Source of the DNA: Ancistrus triradiatus
Taxonomy: Eukaryota > Chordata > Actinopteri > Siluriformes > Loricariidae
Assembly: GCA_025084515.1 (NCBI GenBank)
Contig: JAJAGP010000249.1
Span: forward strand, 488,003 to 552,002
Length of the DNA stretch: 64,000 nucleotides
Reading direction: 5' to 3'
The notes beneath the pieces were generated by a model. That model saw nothing but the letters and a program-made list of their open reading frames with translations, was not told where the DNA came from and did no database searches. Shown here one piece after another: positions 1-12,151 of the stretch. Within the stretch, counting starts at the first letter, position 1. Each line of letters begins with the position of its first letter. A program made the translations under genes and the position numbers.

Positions 1-850
1 ATTAACTCTGTCCATTTTCTCTTCTCATTCACCCTTGTTGAGCTGCAGGGAGAGGAAGCAGAGCACTGTCCCCATATAATGCCCCCCTATGGCACATCGA
101 TGCAACTCGCAGAAATTAATTCAGCTCTTCTTTAAAGCATGGTCTTTCTTATAGTACCAGCACCAATAAAATGAGGTATCCTACCATTTTTAATAACAAG
201 GTATCGAGATACTTTTCTAGTATCGGTAAAACGTGAAACACTACGACAGACTGCGAGAATGGTGGTGTCTGTATTTTGTCTAGCCTTTGTAACTGACAGA
301 GGGATTGCTATCCTGTGCGTCTTCACCAGGTACAACAGCAGCAGAAACCTAACAATGTAATGTGTCAGATGCTTTTGCAAACTGCAGTGATATAAAATGC
401 GTGTGACATCTCTCAGTGTTTGATAGATGTTAAGTAGATCACATATTTCAAGCATTCCTGACGAGGCAGGTTGACAAAACCTCTGAATCATTCCGAGGAA
501 ATGCAGTGGAGATCCAGATATGCTAGATATGTACTGCAAAAACATGAAATTTCAACAACACAGCTGGAGCATAATCAATATGGTAAGACTGAGCACATCA
601 ACAAATGCATGCTGACAAGTTAGGTCCTTTCTGAAACCTTTCAAAGATGCAACAGATTATTTGGAATCAGACAGCTCAACACTAAATTCATCTTTAATAC
701 TCCCATGGTCTGTCAGAATTACGATGCACTTCACTAAAGCGTCAGCAGAACCTGCACTCACTGAAGTTTGTGTGCAACATCTGAAAGACCTGATGCCCAC
801 AGGCAAATCAGCACCAACTTCTGTCCAAGTGCTCTTCAGAGTGGCAATAT
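1..850. other. No gene recognised (probable gtf2e1 intron)
   Basis: No reading frame here resembles a known protein. A short segment near 262-282 (a GGTGGTGTCTGTATTTTGTC-like string) recurs near 20147-20168 and 53738-53762, so at least part of the stretch is dispersed repeat, probably hAT-derived. The stretch lies downstream of the only visible gtf2e1 exon on the minus strand and would be intron if that gene continues to the left. Confidence 0.5.
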
Positions 851-1045
851 TTACATTTACAGCATTTAGCAGACGCCCTTATCCAGAGCGACTTACAATT
901 GATACAGTCTTACAATCCAAGCAATTGTGGGTTAAGGGTCTTGCTCAAGGACCCAACAGTGGCAGCTTGGCAGTCGTGGGATTTGAACTCTGGACCTTCT
1001 GGTTCATAGTCCAGTACCTTTAACCGCTAGGCTACCACAGTCCCT
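851..1045 (-). repeat. tRNA-derived SINE, minus orientation
   Basis: The stretch reads, on the minus strand, as the SINE that recurs through the window: a head with GTGGTAGCCTAGCGGTTAA, a tRNA B-box-like GGTTCAAATCCC-type motif, a body with GGGTCCTTGAGCAAGACCC, and a tail matching AGTCGCTCTGGATAAGGGCG followed by a TAAATGTAAA-rich end. Other copies are at 2911-3092, 15982-16168, 30755-30900 and 43028-43230, with fragments at 17998-18108 and 21835-21975. The tRNA-like head suggests an internal RNA polymerase III promoter. The open frame at 661-1023 is incidental. Confidence 0.85.
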
Positions 1046-1350
1046 TCTTATTTAAGTTTGAATATTTCTTACTCCAAAAGTGTGACACCTAAAGATGGTC
1101 ATTAATAAATGTACAACAAAGTTGTCATGAATGTGGACTTAAATGTGAGGCCTGAGCCTCCAACTTAGAAAGTGCATTTCTTTGACTTTGAAGATTGGGA
1201 GGATACAGGTTCCAGGTCAAGTGATGGATGATCAATGACTTTGGATTCAGATATAAAGAACTGTTTAAGAGTAAAATGGACATGCTGGAGACAACAGGAT
1301 CACACCGTTTTAGTCAGTGGTAGAAAAACCACATGCTTGAGTCCCTGTCA

Positions 1351-1440
1351 CTTAGTAAACCTGCCCTTCACAAACTCTGCATACTAAGATCTAGCACACC
1401 ATCAGAAGAGGCCTTTAGCTTTGTGGATGTGGAAATCTGA
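1351..1440 (+). pseudogene. hAT transposase C-terminal remnant
   Basis: One frame gives 29 residues and a stop, containing LRSSTPSEEAFSFVDVEI. This resembles the hAT C-terminal dimerisation region, whose conserved core has the form (P)SERVFS. Upstream frames are not intact and the match is short, so this is a decayed fossil. The flanks (1046-1350 and 1441-2260) hold nothing else recognisable. Confidence 0.5.
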
Positions 1441-2262
1441 AGTAAGCTAACTTATCCCATTGTCCATGGAAATTTGTGCTGACTCAATTATTAAGAAATT
1501 ATCACCAACTATGACTAGTTTGACTCTGAAAGGGGGGGAATAAATCTCACCAAAGATTCATGAATAATTTGACTAACGTTTACTTATAAGCTACTTAACT
1601 GTTAAATGAATTGTTAAGTTAATTATTGCAGCTTTATTAATTACATATTAAATATGCGGCATATTTTATTTATAATCATCTCAAATAAAGTGGGTTGCTA
1701 GGCTGCACCTTTATATGCAATTACCTGGTTAATATGACCACCTGAATCTTTTTTGTATCCATGTTAAGGTTTATAGAGGCCAATCACTTTTGTATAGACA
1801 TTTTGTGTTGTCTGTAGCACAGCCAGCCAAAATAAACATTTCAGATTTTAGTTCATGCTTTGTGTTGATTAAGAATAAACAGTCACTGCTGAGAATGAAA
1901 TTAAACAGGCCAGATGTCCACTAGAAAATAATTTATTTGTGAATAAAGTATGTCAAATATTGGATGTCATTTACCCTCACACAGTACTGCAGGCCGAAAC
2001 ATCTACATTACAGGGAGAAGTGGGACTAATGTTCTGGGCAGGGCAGGATTTCAAAAAAATAAAAATAAAAAATAAAAAAGTCTTGCGCAGACCTCTAACT
2101 GTTGGTTTGGCATGAATAGCTGGGCTGGTTGGCCATCTGCTTCTGAATTTATTTACAGTCAGTCTGATGAGACCATACAGAGCAGAATGAGGTGCATGTA
2201 TATACCAAAACATTAAAATCCCTTAGTACGTAAGAATTTGTATATAGTTATTATGTATATAC

Positions 2263-2462
2263 GCCGGCACGGTGGTGCAGTGGTTAGTACTGTCACCTAG
2301 AAGCTCTGAGACCCCTGGTTCCTAGGCTCTGCCTGTGTGAAGTTTGCATGTTCTCCCCGTGTTTGCATATTTTTTCTCTGTACTCCGGTTTTCTCCCACA
2401 TTCCAACGACATGCGTTAGGTTAATTGGTGTTTTCAAAGTGCCCCTTAGTGTGTGAATGTGT

Positions 2463-2503
<41 letters not shown>

Positions 2504-2620
2504 CTACGAAGGATTGGCACCCTGTCTAGGGTTGTTCCTGCCTTGCACCGTGTTTCTGGCTAGACACCGACTCACCCACAACCCAGACTAGGCTAAGCAG
2601 ATAAGACAGTGAATGAATTA
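2263..2620 (+). repeat. Dispersed repeat of the CGGCACGGTGGTGCAGTGG family with (CA)n
   Basis: The repeat begins with CGGCACGGTGGTGCAGTGGT, continues with the GTTTGCATGTTCTCCCCGTG and ACATGCGTTAGGTTAATTGG blocks, and ends with an ACCCAGACTAGGCTAAGCAG block. An embedded CA microsatellite runs about 2464-2500. The same family is seen at 24495-24795 and 61108-61330 (plus) and at 9576-9745, 46765-46965 and 60605-60900 (minus). It is a very common fish dispersed repeat; the class is not certain from sequence alone. Confidence 0.75.
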
Positions 2621-2910
2621 ATATACTATCTATACAGTTAAGATTGTCACACTCCCCTCATTCGCTTGTCGTCTTCCCACAATGCATCCTGGTGCAATCA
2701 CTCCCCAGGTTAACAATGCACAAAGAAAATGATGGAAAAGAAAATGGGGATTTGCAGGACCACATGACTAAGACCAAGAACAAAGCAGGGCGTGCAGAAT
2801 TGTGTGTTTTGACACATTCCTCACAATCAGGCACAATTAAACCTTTGTGAGTTGTACTACAGTAGATATTTTGTCTAGTAGCTGATGATGATTGATGAGC
2901 CTTGAAAGTG

Positions 2911-3092
2911 TGGTGGCCTAGCGGTTAAGGTATTAGAATATGGAGGTCAAGGGTTCAAATCCCACCCAAGCTGCCACTGTTGGGTCCTTGATCAAGACCC
3001 TTAACCCACATTTGCTTGGACTGTAAGGTTGTATCAGTTGTAAAACGCTCTGGATAATGGTGCATGCTAAATTCCATAATTGTAAATGAATA
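2911..3092 (+). repeat. tRNA-derived SINE, plus orientation, diverged
   Basis: It starts TGGTGGCCTAGCGGTTAAGG, has a B-box-like GGGTTCAAATCCCACC, then GCTGCCACTGTTGGGTCCTT, and ends with a degenerate CGCTCTGGATAATGG tail. Same family as 851-1045 but more diverged, with deletions in the middle. Confidence 0.8.
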
Positions 3093-3151
3093 CTCTGTTG
3101 CTGGTTCGAAATTCAACCACTGTCAGTAGGCAAATGTACATTCACACCTTA

Positions 3152-4709
3152 CAGTGGGGCAAAAAAAGTATTTAGTCAGCCACTGATTGTTCAAGTTCTC
3201 CTACTTAGAAAGATGAGAGAGGTCTGTAATTTTCATCATAGGTACACTTCAACTATGAGACACAAAATAAGAGAAAAATCCAGGAAATCACATTGTAGGA
3301 TTTTTAAAGAATTTAATTGTAAATTATGGTGGAAAATAAGTATTTGGTCAATAACAAAACTCAATACTTTGTAAAATAACCTTTGTTGGCAACGACAGAG
3401 CTCAAACGTTTCCTGTAAGTCTTCACCAGGTTTGCACACACTGTAGCTGGTATTTTGGCCCATTCCTCCATGCAGATCTCCTCTAGAGCAGTGATGTTTT
3501 GGGGCTGTCGCTGGGCAACACGGACTTTCAACTCCCTCCACAAATTTTCTATGGGGTTGAGGTCTGGAGACTGGCTAGGCCACTCCAGGATCTTGAAATG
3601 CTTTTTACGGAGCCACTCCTTTGTTTCCCGAATGATGTGTCTGGGATCACTGTCATGCTGGAAGACCCAACCACATTCCATCTTCAATGCTCTCACTGAT
3701 GGAAGGAGGTTTTGGCTTAAAATCTCACGATACATGGCCCAGTTCATTCTTCCCTTAACACGGATCAGTCGTCCTGTCCCCTTTGCAGAAAAACAGCCCC
3801 AAAGCAAAATGTTTCCACCCCCATGCTTCACAGTAGGTATGGTGTTCTTGGGATGCAAGTCAGCATTCTTCTTCCTCCAAACATAACGAGTTGAGTTTTT
3901 ATCAAAAAGTTCCAGTTTGGTTTCATCTGATCACATGGTATTCTCCAATCCTCTTCTGGATCATCCATATGCTCTCTGGAAAACTTCAGACAGTCCTGGA
4001 TATGTACTGGCTTACGCAGGGGGACACGCCTGGCACTGCAGGATCGGAGTCCCTCTTGGCATACTGTGTTACTGCTGGTAGCCTTGGTTACTTTGATCCC
4101 ACCTCTCTGCAGGTCATTCATCAGGTCCCTCCGTGTAGTTCTGGGATTTTTTCTCACCGTTCTCATTCCATTGGGGGCAAAATGATCATGAGATCTTGTG
4201 TGGGGCCCCAGATCGAGCAAGATTATCAATGGTCTTGCATTCCATTTTCTTACAATTGCTCCTACAGTTGATTTATTCTCACAAACCTGCTTTCCTATTG
4301 TAGATTCACTCTTCCCAGCATGCTGCAGGTCTACAATTTTCTTCCTGGTGTCCTTCGACAGCTCTTTGGTCTTGGCCATGGTTGAGTTTGGAGTCTGACT
4401 GTTTGAGGCTGTGGACAGGTGTCTTTTATACAGAGAACAAGGTCAAACAGGTGCCATTAAATACAGGTAATGAGTGGAGGACAGACAGGTCTGTGAGAGC
4501 CAGAAATCTTGCTTGTTTGTGGGTGACTAAATACTTATTTTCCACCATGATTTACAATTAAATTCTTTAAAAATCCTACAACGTGATTTCCTTGATTTTT
4601 TTTCCTCATTTTGTCTCTCATAGTACCCAGGATGAAAATTACAGACCTCTCTCATCTTTCTAAGTAGGAGAACTTGCACAATCAGTGGCTGACTAAATAC
4701 TTTTTTGCC
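3152..4709 (-). mobile_element. Tc1-like element, family A, copy 1
   Basis: The left end is TA followed by CAGTGGGGCAAAAAAAGTAT and a long terminal inverted repeat with GATGAGAGAGGTCTGTAATT. The right end carries the inverted form and stops at TTTTTTGCC, missing the last few bases where another transposon fragment (4716 onward) abuts. Length is about 1.56 kb, as expected for an autonomous Tc1-like element. Transposase frames run on the minus strand. Other copies of the family are at 15074-16712, 27106-28141 and 32526-33350. Confidence 0.92.
3361..4379 (-). pseudogene. Tc1-like transposase, frameshifted
   Basis: The frame starts with MAKTKELSKDTRKK at 4379 and carries the N-terminal paired-like HTH region. 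It then shifts frame near 3830-3860 into a block with GGGNILLWGCFS, the DDE-region motif WPSQSPDLNPIENLW and the C-terminal EEWAKIP segment. In the catalytic region the usual QHDNDPKHT reads QHDSDPRHI. The frameshift and substitutions make it non-functional. Antisense frames in the same interval are shadows. Confidence 0.9.
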
Positions 4710-4715
4710 AGAGCC

Positions 4716-5334
4716 ATTTCATTAGGTATACCTTGGTAGTACTGGGTCGGTCAGCTTTTGCCGTCAATTCTTTGTGGCATAGATTCAACAAGATGCTGTT
4801 AACATTCTTCAGAAATGTTGGTCCGTATTGACATGATGGCATTAAGCAGTTGCTGCAGATTTGCTGGCTGCACATCCATGATGCAAATCTCTTATTCCAC
4901 CACATCCCAAAAGGTGGTCTACTAGATTGAGATCTGATGACAGTGGAGGCCATTTGAGTACAATTAACTCATTGTCATGGTCACTGTAGCATCAGTTGAT
5001 TGTTCTTAGCTGACAGGAGTGTGGTGATCTACTGCTGTATCCCATCTGCTTCAAGGTTTGACTTGTTTTGTGACGTGCATTCCGAGATGCTCTTCTGAAT
5101 ACCTCGGTTGTATTGTGTTACTGTTTTCCTTTAATGTCTTTCTAGCAGCTTGAACCAGTCTGGTCATTCTGACCTCTGGCACCAACAAGGCATTTTCAGC
5201 TAGAGAAACTGCTGCTCATTGAATATTTTCTATTTTTGGTAATAAACCCTTGATATGGAAGCGCCCTGAAAATCCCCAGCAGTTTGAAATAATCAGGACA
5301 GCCCATCTAAACCAATACCTACCTATAAAGTGGT

Positions 5335-5335
<1 letters not shown>
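4716..5335 (-). mobile_element. Tc1-like element, family B, truncated copy
   Basis: Starting from CATTTCATTAGGTATACC, the sequence matches, on the minus strand, the same family as the fuller copy at 44812-45855: shared blocks include GGCATAGATTCAACAAGATG, CAGTTGCTGCAGATTTG and GTGGAGGCCATTTGAGTAC. Internal segments are missing near 4970-4990, and the far terminal repeat is lost at the AT microsatellite. No usable transposase frame remains. Confidence 0.8.
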
Positions 5336-5339
<4 letters not shown>

Positions 5340-5414
<75 letters not shown>

Positions 5415-5432
5415 TTATTTATTTATTTATTT
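5340..5432. repeat. (TA)n microsatellite grading into (TTTA)n
   Basis: About 70 bp of uninterrupted alternating TA is followed by TTTA repeats. It abuts the end of a truncated Tc1-like copy, where TA-rich target sites are expected. Confidence 0.97.
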
Positions 5433-5975
5433 TAAGTGATGTTATATATTTTTTATAACCAGCTTGACTTAAATGCATGACTGAAAACCTAAGCTCATCT
5501 ACCATCACCCATCACATGGGCAACATGGATCAATGTCAGTTATGAAAACGGATCGATGTGCGCAAGTTGTATCAGTGGAAGCAGGTCATATGGAGAGTCA
5601 ATGGAACTATCACAACTGACATGGTCTTCCTACACATTGACTGTGTGGAAAAAAAAACTGAAATACCCAAACTTTAATTCAATTAAACGTCAGATGGAAA
5701 AAAAAATCCCTTATCAAGAAATAATTATTTTTAAATAGTGTTGTAGTACTTAAGTACAGTGTCTGTCTCATCTCAATCTCTAGAGATTGTGTAAAGGGGG
5801 ATGGTCTCTAACTCCCTGATCTGTATTCTCCAACTGTATAAGATGTTATAGGAGAAGACTAAGTGCACTTTTACTGGCAAAGTGAGGTAGTACAATATTA
5901 AATACAGACATGCCAGTAATTGTGGCACATGCAGTTTTGTTAAAAAAAAGTGTTGTAACAACAACTTCAATTTGT

Positions 5976-6560
5976 ATAGCGCCTTTCACGAACACAAGGA
6001 CACTTTACAGAGAGAGGAAACAAACAAACAAAATAAATAAATAAATACCTATATCTATCTATCTATCTATCTATCGAGAGAGAGAGAGAGAGAAGAGGAA
6101 TAAGTTAAAAGGAAAAGGTTTTAGGGTGAATTTTAAAGGAAGACAGGGTGGAGCAGTCCCACAGTGATTGCAGTGCTCCATACTTTAGGAGCAGAGAGAC
6201 TGACTGACCTGTCAACCTCTTGAGAGTCTGGGGTCTTGGAAAACAAGAAGTCCAGGATTTTAGGGAGCGTGAGGGACAGTACAGATGGAGCAGGTCACTG
6301 AGGTAGGTTGGGGCAAGACCATGGAGGGCTTTGAAATTCAAAAGTTGGAGTTTGTACTTGATACGGTGCGATATGGGTAACCAGTGAAGCTGATGGAGGA
6401 TGGGAGTGTGTGCGCAGAGCGCTTGGTCAAAGTGAAGACTCTGGTGGCTGAATTCTGAATAAAACAAAGCCTGTTTAACAGTTTAGTAGGGAGACCATTA
6501 TAGAGGGAGTTGCAGTAATTGATGCAGAAGTTGTAGTCGAGTCCAAGATTTTTGTAGTCG
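5976..6560 (-). mobile_element. LINE fragment, C-terminal end of the polyprotein
   Basis: The minus frame at 6467-6105 contains LHWLPISHRIKYKLQLLNFK followed by ALHGLAPTYLSDLL, the block typical of the region downstream of the reverse transcriptase in L2/Rex1/CR1-type fish LINEs (usual form HWLPV..RI..K.L.L.FKALHGLAP.Y). The element's 3' side reaches about 5976 (TTGTATAGCGCCTTTCACGA). A TCTA/GA simple repeat at 6052-6093 interrupts it. No upstream reverse transcriptase is present, as is common for 5'-truncated LINEs. Confidence 0.75.
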
Positions 6561-9500
6561 AGTCCAAGTCAAGACCAAAACTGGAGGTGGCCGAGGTGTT
6601 TGAATGGATTGTTGATATTCAATAAAGATAGAAAAAAAGTTCAGTTTATAACGAACACTACCTCAGACAGAAGCACTGGACCGGTCTCAACTACAGTTTC
6701 CTAGTCCACATTACCAAAACCATCTATACTAGGCATACCAGAAATTGTGGAGGGGACTGTACATTACACTTCATCTAATCCAAGCCCATCACAGCCAGTT
6801 TAGCAGTCATTGAATTTCAACTTACAGTTTCAATGTACACCCCATTCAGGAGTCACAATGTGTCATGTTTGCAGCTGAGAAGATAAGACTATTGCTTTGT
6901 CGCAGCACAAATCATGCATGTTAATGCATTTGCACAGTGACAATTCTAAGCTGGAATTGAACTCAGGAGAATGATTCATCACAATTTCCAGTCTGAAAAG
7001 TGCTTCTAGCAAGCTGACATAGCCTGCCAAAGCACTCATGAAAAACAATCACCTCCAGCTGGGCTTTTTATTATAGAAGACAACTTATCCGATTGATGGA
7101 GATAACGAAGAAAGAAAATTTGATGAGGAGAGAGGGAGAGAGACTTTTTTGGTATGTGTGATCTCACCATATATTTCAGGATGGAAATGCTTCCCATCAA
7201 CACAATTTTTCAGCAGTGTTGCCAAAGGTGGCACAGCAGTTAAGGTACTAGACTATGGATTCAAGAACGACTACTACACTATTGTAAGTTACTCCTAACA
7301 TGAGCATCTACTTAATGTGGGGAAAAGTGTGTCAGAAGCCAGGAAACACCATTATTTTGTCACTTGCATCTTACAACTGTCTTACCCCATTATAATGAGT
7401 ACATGCACACACTATAATACTTGTTTTCAGCAGGAGTATGCTTTACTGACACTTATGAGTTTGCAATGACAATGAACACAGAATATCTATAAATCATATG
7501 CATGTACAGAACACGTTCAAATACAATACATCTATTATTTGCTTTTTAAAATATTTCAATTTCATTTCATCTCATAGACAGAAAGAGGAAGGGGAAATAA
7601 AATAATGAAGTGACAAGTGCATTAGAAAGGGAAACAAAGTCTGATTTTCTCTTTTAATATGCAGGACACATCTTTGCAATTAGTAAGTAATGCAAGTAAT
7701 GAGTGCACAATCAGAAATGAAGTGCATGCACACACACTTCCACTTATTCTTCACACTAGCACACAGACACATCAGAAAACACTTCAGAAACTGGAACTGC
7801 TCAGAAGCTGTACAAGGCAGGGATTCATCAAGTATTTACACAGAATAAATGGCCATTATGTTGTCGTAAAGGAAAAGCGTTGCTCTTTATCATATAGTGA
7901 ATAAGTCTAAATTGCACAGCTCTGCTTTGTCAAAGCACTCTGTGAAAGCAAGAGACTTCTGTGCTCATGTCACAGAATAGAACAATAGGACCATAGAAAT
8001 AATAGGTGGAAAAAAGTTAATTGCAATTGTGTGCATGTCCCAATAGCAATTCTTAAACATATATCCACGGTCTCTAAAACACACAATTATACCACCTACA
8101 GATTTATAAAACATGAGCCAAGGTAGATCTTTCTATGGGTGGGAGTGGGATGTAGTATGATGTGATAGATGGGAGTAGAAGAGTATAAAACAGTGAGGAA
8201 TGGCCAACAGCTTCTCGCTCCATAGAATGTCACAGCAGAGTGAATACTTCTCCATCTACTCACTTTTCAGTACTCTGTAGCATCATTCTAGCCAGAGAAC
8301 CTTCTTTATAATACTATTCATTAGTACCACAGCACAGCACAGCTGAAACCAAAGCTGTAAAGCTGAAACAGGCAAAATATATTTAAAAATTTGTCACTAG
8401 TGCACTACTGCACACCAAGTAGAACAGCATCGCCAAAGGCATTCTGTGGACAGCTCACTAGCTAGCCAGGTTGCATAACATACACCATAGCCTGGCTTAG
8501 CCTAGTCTGGGCTAACAGAGCAGTCTGTCAACAGCTAGGAGGGGCTTGGTCAGGTTAAAGAACAGAATAAAGAGAGATGGAACAAAAACAAGAGCTTGTA
8601 CCCAAGAAATTAGCTGTGTCTGGAGTTTGGAAGGGTTTCAGTTTGTTTTTTTAAATCCGACGCAGATTAAAAGTCCGCAAAGTTTGTCAAGCCACTGTCT
8701 AGTAACTTACTCCATCACCTCAGTGGGAAACATGATGGAATAAAGAGTGTATGAGATTAGGGTTGTCAAATTCAGTTCCATTAATGACATTTAAGGTGAA
8801 TCGGAAAATCCAAATAAGACACCGGCTAAATAGAAGCCAACTTAAGCCTCATATGCCATTAACCAGTGGCGATAGTGAAACCGCATCCCCCATGGGTCAC
8901 TCAAGGCACTTCATATGACAAGATAAGCAAGCAGTGCAAAGAGATTACAATCACAGTAATAAGCCAATCGAGAGAGACGGGCTCAGAACAATGATGAAAA
9001 CACGGGGTTCTAGGTATGTCTTACCAGGGTGAAAATGCTTAAGCCCGTTTTAATATGCTGAAGTTTACACAATTGTTCCATTTATGTTTTGCAGAGGTTT
9101 CATGCATACTGATTAGTTCATATATTGTGTAGCCTACACTATTGTTTAAAAAAAAACAAAGAAAAAAGTTAATACAAGTTTTGGGTCACACCACCCACCA
9201 ATAGAATTCAGGTTTAACTGGAGTCATTTTTCTTCCCTGAAGCATGAAACCCAGTGAATACCATCAGAAATAAAGTAATGTAATAAAGTAATAAAGTCTG
9301 TAGCTATAATCGGGCTTTACAGGGGCACACTAAATATGCTGGTTATTGAGTGTAGACTGCTTTAGCTTAAGTGATAAAAGATTATGCATTTCATTAATTG
9401 TATACAAGTCATCTCATGACTCGTGAGGATCGGTAAACAGACTAATAAATGGTTTAGCGTTGGTTTATTTAAGCAGCAGTGGTCATTACATGTACAAAGT

Positions 9501-9575
9501 GCATACCAATCATTGAAGTAAATACAAAATAAGATCTCTCTCACCCTCTCTCACCCACACCCACACCCACACATC
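6561..9575. other. No gene recognised
   Basis: Several short open frames occur but none resembles a known protein or shows splice-bounded coding character. A stub near 7226-7265 (GGTGGCACAGCAGTTAAGGT) resembles the SINE head. The rest is AT-rich unique-looking sequence, probably gtf2e1 intron. Confidence 0.5.
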
Positions 9576-9745
9576 TATCCATCTATGGATATGATGGATA
9601 GGGCCACTCTAGAGACACCTATTAACCTAACATTCATGTCTTTGGACTGTGGGAAGAAACCGAAGGACAAAACCCACATGGCCATGGATACTCCACACAG
9701 AAAAGACTCAGGTCGCTCCATCCCGAGATTGAACCAGGATTGAAC
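9576..9745 (-). repeat. CGGCACGG-family repeat fragment, minus orientation
   Basis: The blocks CATGTCTTTGGACTGTGGGA and ACTCCACACAGAAAAGACTC match the complement of the family at 2263-2620. Only the central portion is kept. A short CACCCA-rich tract at 9545-9572 precedes it. Confidence 0.7.
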
Positions 9746-10800
9746 TGCTGATGCTTTTTCTTAATTTGTATGCAAGTCCACTGATAAGTCTGTCTCACAA
9801 ACTGCTAAAACTGACCTCTTCGTGTCGGTTTACCTTTCCAAATCAAATGAGTATTTTGCTCACTTCAAGTAAACAATATGTTAAACACCAAAAACAATAC
9901 ATTATCAGCCCATCACCCAGCTCTAGAGGAAAACCAACAAGATTCTTATATTCTCACATTACTATGCACACCTAGTGTTTGAGACAGCAAATGGAAATTA
10001 CTGCTCTAGAGGTCAAACTTACCAAGATCATTTCAGATCCAGAAGGACTCAGTAAAACCCTCCACCACAAAGTGTCCTCTGTCTGCCAACTTGCTTTTGT
10101 AGGCCTTAAATCAGTTTAAGTCTTAAATTAAACCAATTCTCAGACCTGCTGCAGTGTAATCTAATTAATAAGAGGAGCTCTCAGGTAAAATCATCTGCTT
10201 CATTACTGATTTTATGGATTTATTTCCAGCACCTATTTGTTTCATACACTCGATCAACAATAAGAACACACACTATGAGTTAGTTAATCAATTTTATCAA
10301 AATTTACTTTCCTCAGATTTAGGAGATCAATCTAATTGCATAAATGGCTGCATTAAAAATTTGCTTTTGCATAAACTTTCAACTTGACTAATTAGCTCAA
10401 TATTGTCTACAGTGGCTGTTTTGTTTGGTCCATCAAAACACATTCATCCAACAAAGCTCCATTTGTAAATAATTTAGAAAGTGCAATTAGAATGCATTTT
10501 CCATGGCAAAGCAAGCCAGTGTTGTGTTTTTCACTCTCTATGCAGGTAAGTCAATTGGCTGATTCAAATTAAAATACACAGTGCAATGATGTGAGGCAAT
10601 AATGAAACCATAGAGACTTGGGCAAGTAAGGGACAGAACAATTAAATGATGCAAAAGGTACACAGTGGTGCACACACAAACCCAAATCCAGAACTCCCCT
10701 CTGTCTGCACCAATAACTTTAGCAAGTCCAACTCTGTAGTAGGTGCAAATAGACAAAAAAAAGGTCAGATTTTCTGTGACATTAATCATGAGGATTGAAT
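9746..10800. other. No gene recognised
   Basis: No protein-like frame or obvious repeat was recognised; the stretch is AT-rich and probably intronic. Confidence 0.45.
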
Positions 10801-10802
10801 AA

Positions 10803-11240
10803 CAAGTCAAAGTCAAATGTATTTGTACTGTTTTTACAACATTAAGAACACTGCAGTTTTACAAAAACACCTAGCTCCACAATTCCAGTAAGCAAGCCTG
10901 CGGTGACAAGGGCAAGGAAGGATGAAACCTAAGGAGGAACAAGACTGAAAAGGAAATCATAACAGGCCTGTCTGAGCTTTGCTCTCTGCCAGGTTAGAGT
11001 GGTGCTGCATTAAAAACACATTCAGAATAGATATGAGGATGGTGTAACAATACCAAGTCAGTCAGATTTATTTATATAGCGCTTTTACAATGGAGTACTG
11101 CCTCAAAGCAACTTTACAATTTTACATCATCTCCTAATATCCATGTCCAATCCCAAATTGAGCAAGCCTAGGGCAACAGTGGCAAGGAAAATCTCCCTAT
11201 AAGAGCTTAGGAGCCTAGAGGGGGCCAGTCCTTTGAATAT
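10803..11240 (+). repeat. Two copies of the 'GCAAGCCTAGGGCGACAGTGGCAAGG' dispersed repeat
   Basis: Two diverged tandem-lying copies (about 10803-10965 and 11056-11240). The second shows TTATATAGCGCTTTTACAAT, GAGCAAGCCTAGGGCAACAG and TGGCAAGGAAAATCTCCCT. Related copies occur at 43440-43600 and 43655-44000 (opposite orientation), 59245-59620 and 63329-63470. It is common in fish genomes and probably a LINE 3' end, but I cannot fix the class here. Confidence 0.7.
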
Positions 11241-12149
11241 GTACTTTAGGTTTAAGAGTTGTTTGAAACATATGCAAAGAGAATATCGGCACTTCTCTTG
11301 GAAACGCAAAAAACACCTTTTCACCCACCTCAAAAGGAAGTACCCCAAAGAATATACTGAAAGCCAGGATTGCACACGGGTGAAACAACCCTGCAGCCAG
11401 AAATAAACCCCACTGAATTAAAACTAAGAAAAGGTTTACAGCAAGGACATCATGCCCACCCTAATGGGTGAAAACAAGGGTTTTTAGCGAATGCTATAAA
11501 TGGCTGATTCTCATTCCAACTTACTAAGGACGTTCCACAGAGGAAAACAATGAGGGAGAGATGATTGAAACCAAAATTAAATATCTGGTTTGCCACTACT
11601 AGTGAAACAAGTTATAGGTGCTTTTCAGAACCATATTTGATTTGTTTTAAAGTCATTTTTATGATATTACTCATGAACATACAGAGCATGAAAGGGATAT
11701 GTACATTTTGAAACAGTTTCCATATGCCTGGGAAATGCATTTTATTAAAACTAACCTACATGATCTCATTTCTTGTTTTAAAATTTCTTATTTAAAAAAC
11801 AACAACAATGAAAAGCACTTCTGCCCCATTATTTTGATAAAGTTTATGATATTTTTTGCCAGATTGCCCAAACCTAATACTTTTCTTCAGATGTAAATGG
11901 GTAAGGGATAATAAATGCTAACACAAAGTAAGCTACTTCATGACACACAATGTTTATCCTCCGTGGATTCAGTTCCACATAATGAGAAAGTTATACTGAA
12001 TCAAACTTCATTTCCTGGTGAATATGAAAACAACTAGTTTGCATCATAAATAGTTGTCACCAAAGAAAAATGCATTAAAAAAACGCAAAAAATTATATTC
12101 ATGGCAAGTTGCTGTTACATGGCGTATTTATTTGTAGTCTATTTCCATG
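11241..12149. other. No gene recognised
   Basis: AT-rich, with no protein-like frame and no repeat shared with the rest of the window. Confidence 0.45.
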
Positions 12150-12151
12150 TA

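Noticed and set aside
132..545. 137-codon minus frame as a possible gene
   Set aside because: No protein similarity, low-complexity composition, and part of it lies in sequence repeated elsewhere in the window.
2464..2500. CA tract as a CRISPR or structured array
   Set aside because: A plain dinucleotide microsatellite; nothing like a repeat-spacer array is present anywhere in the window.
5250..5435. Frame with an IYIYIY repeat
   Set aside because: Translation of a TA microsatellite.
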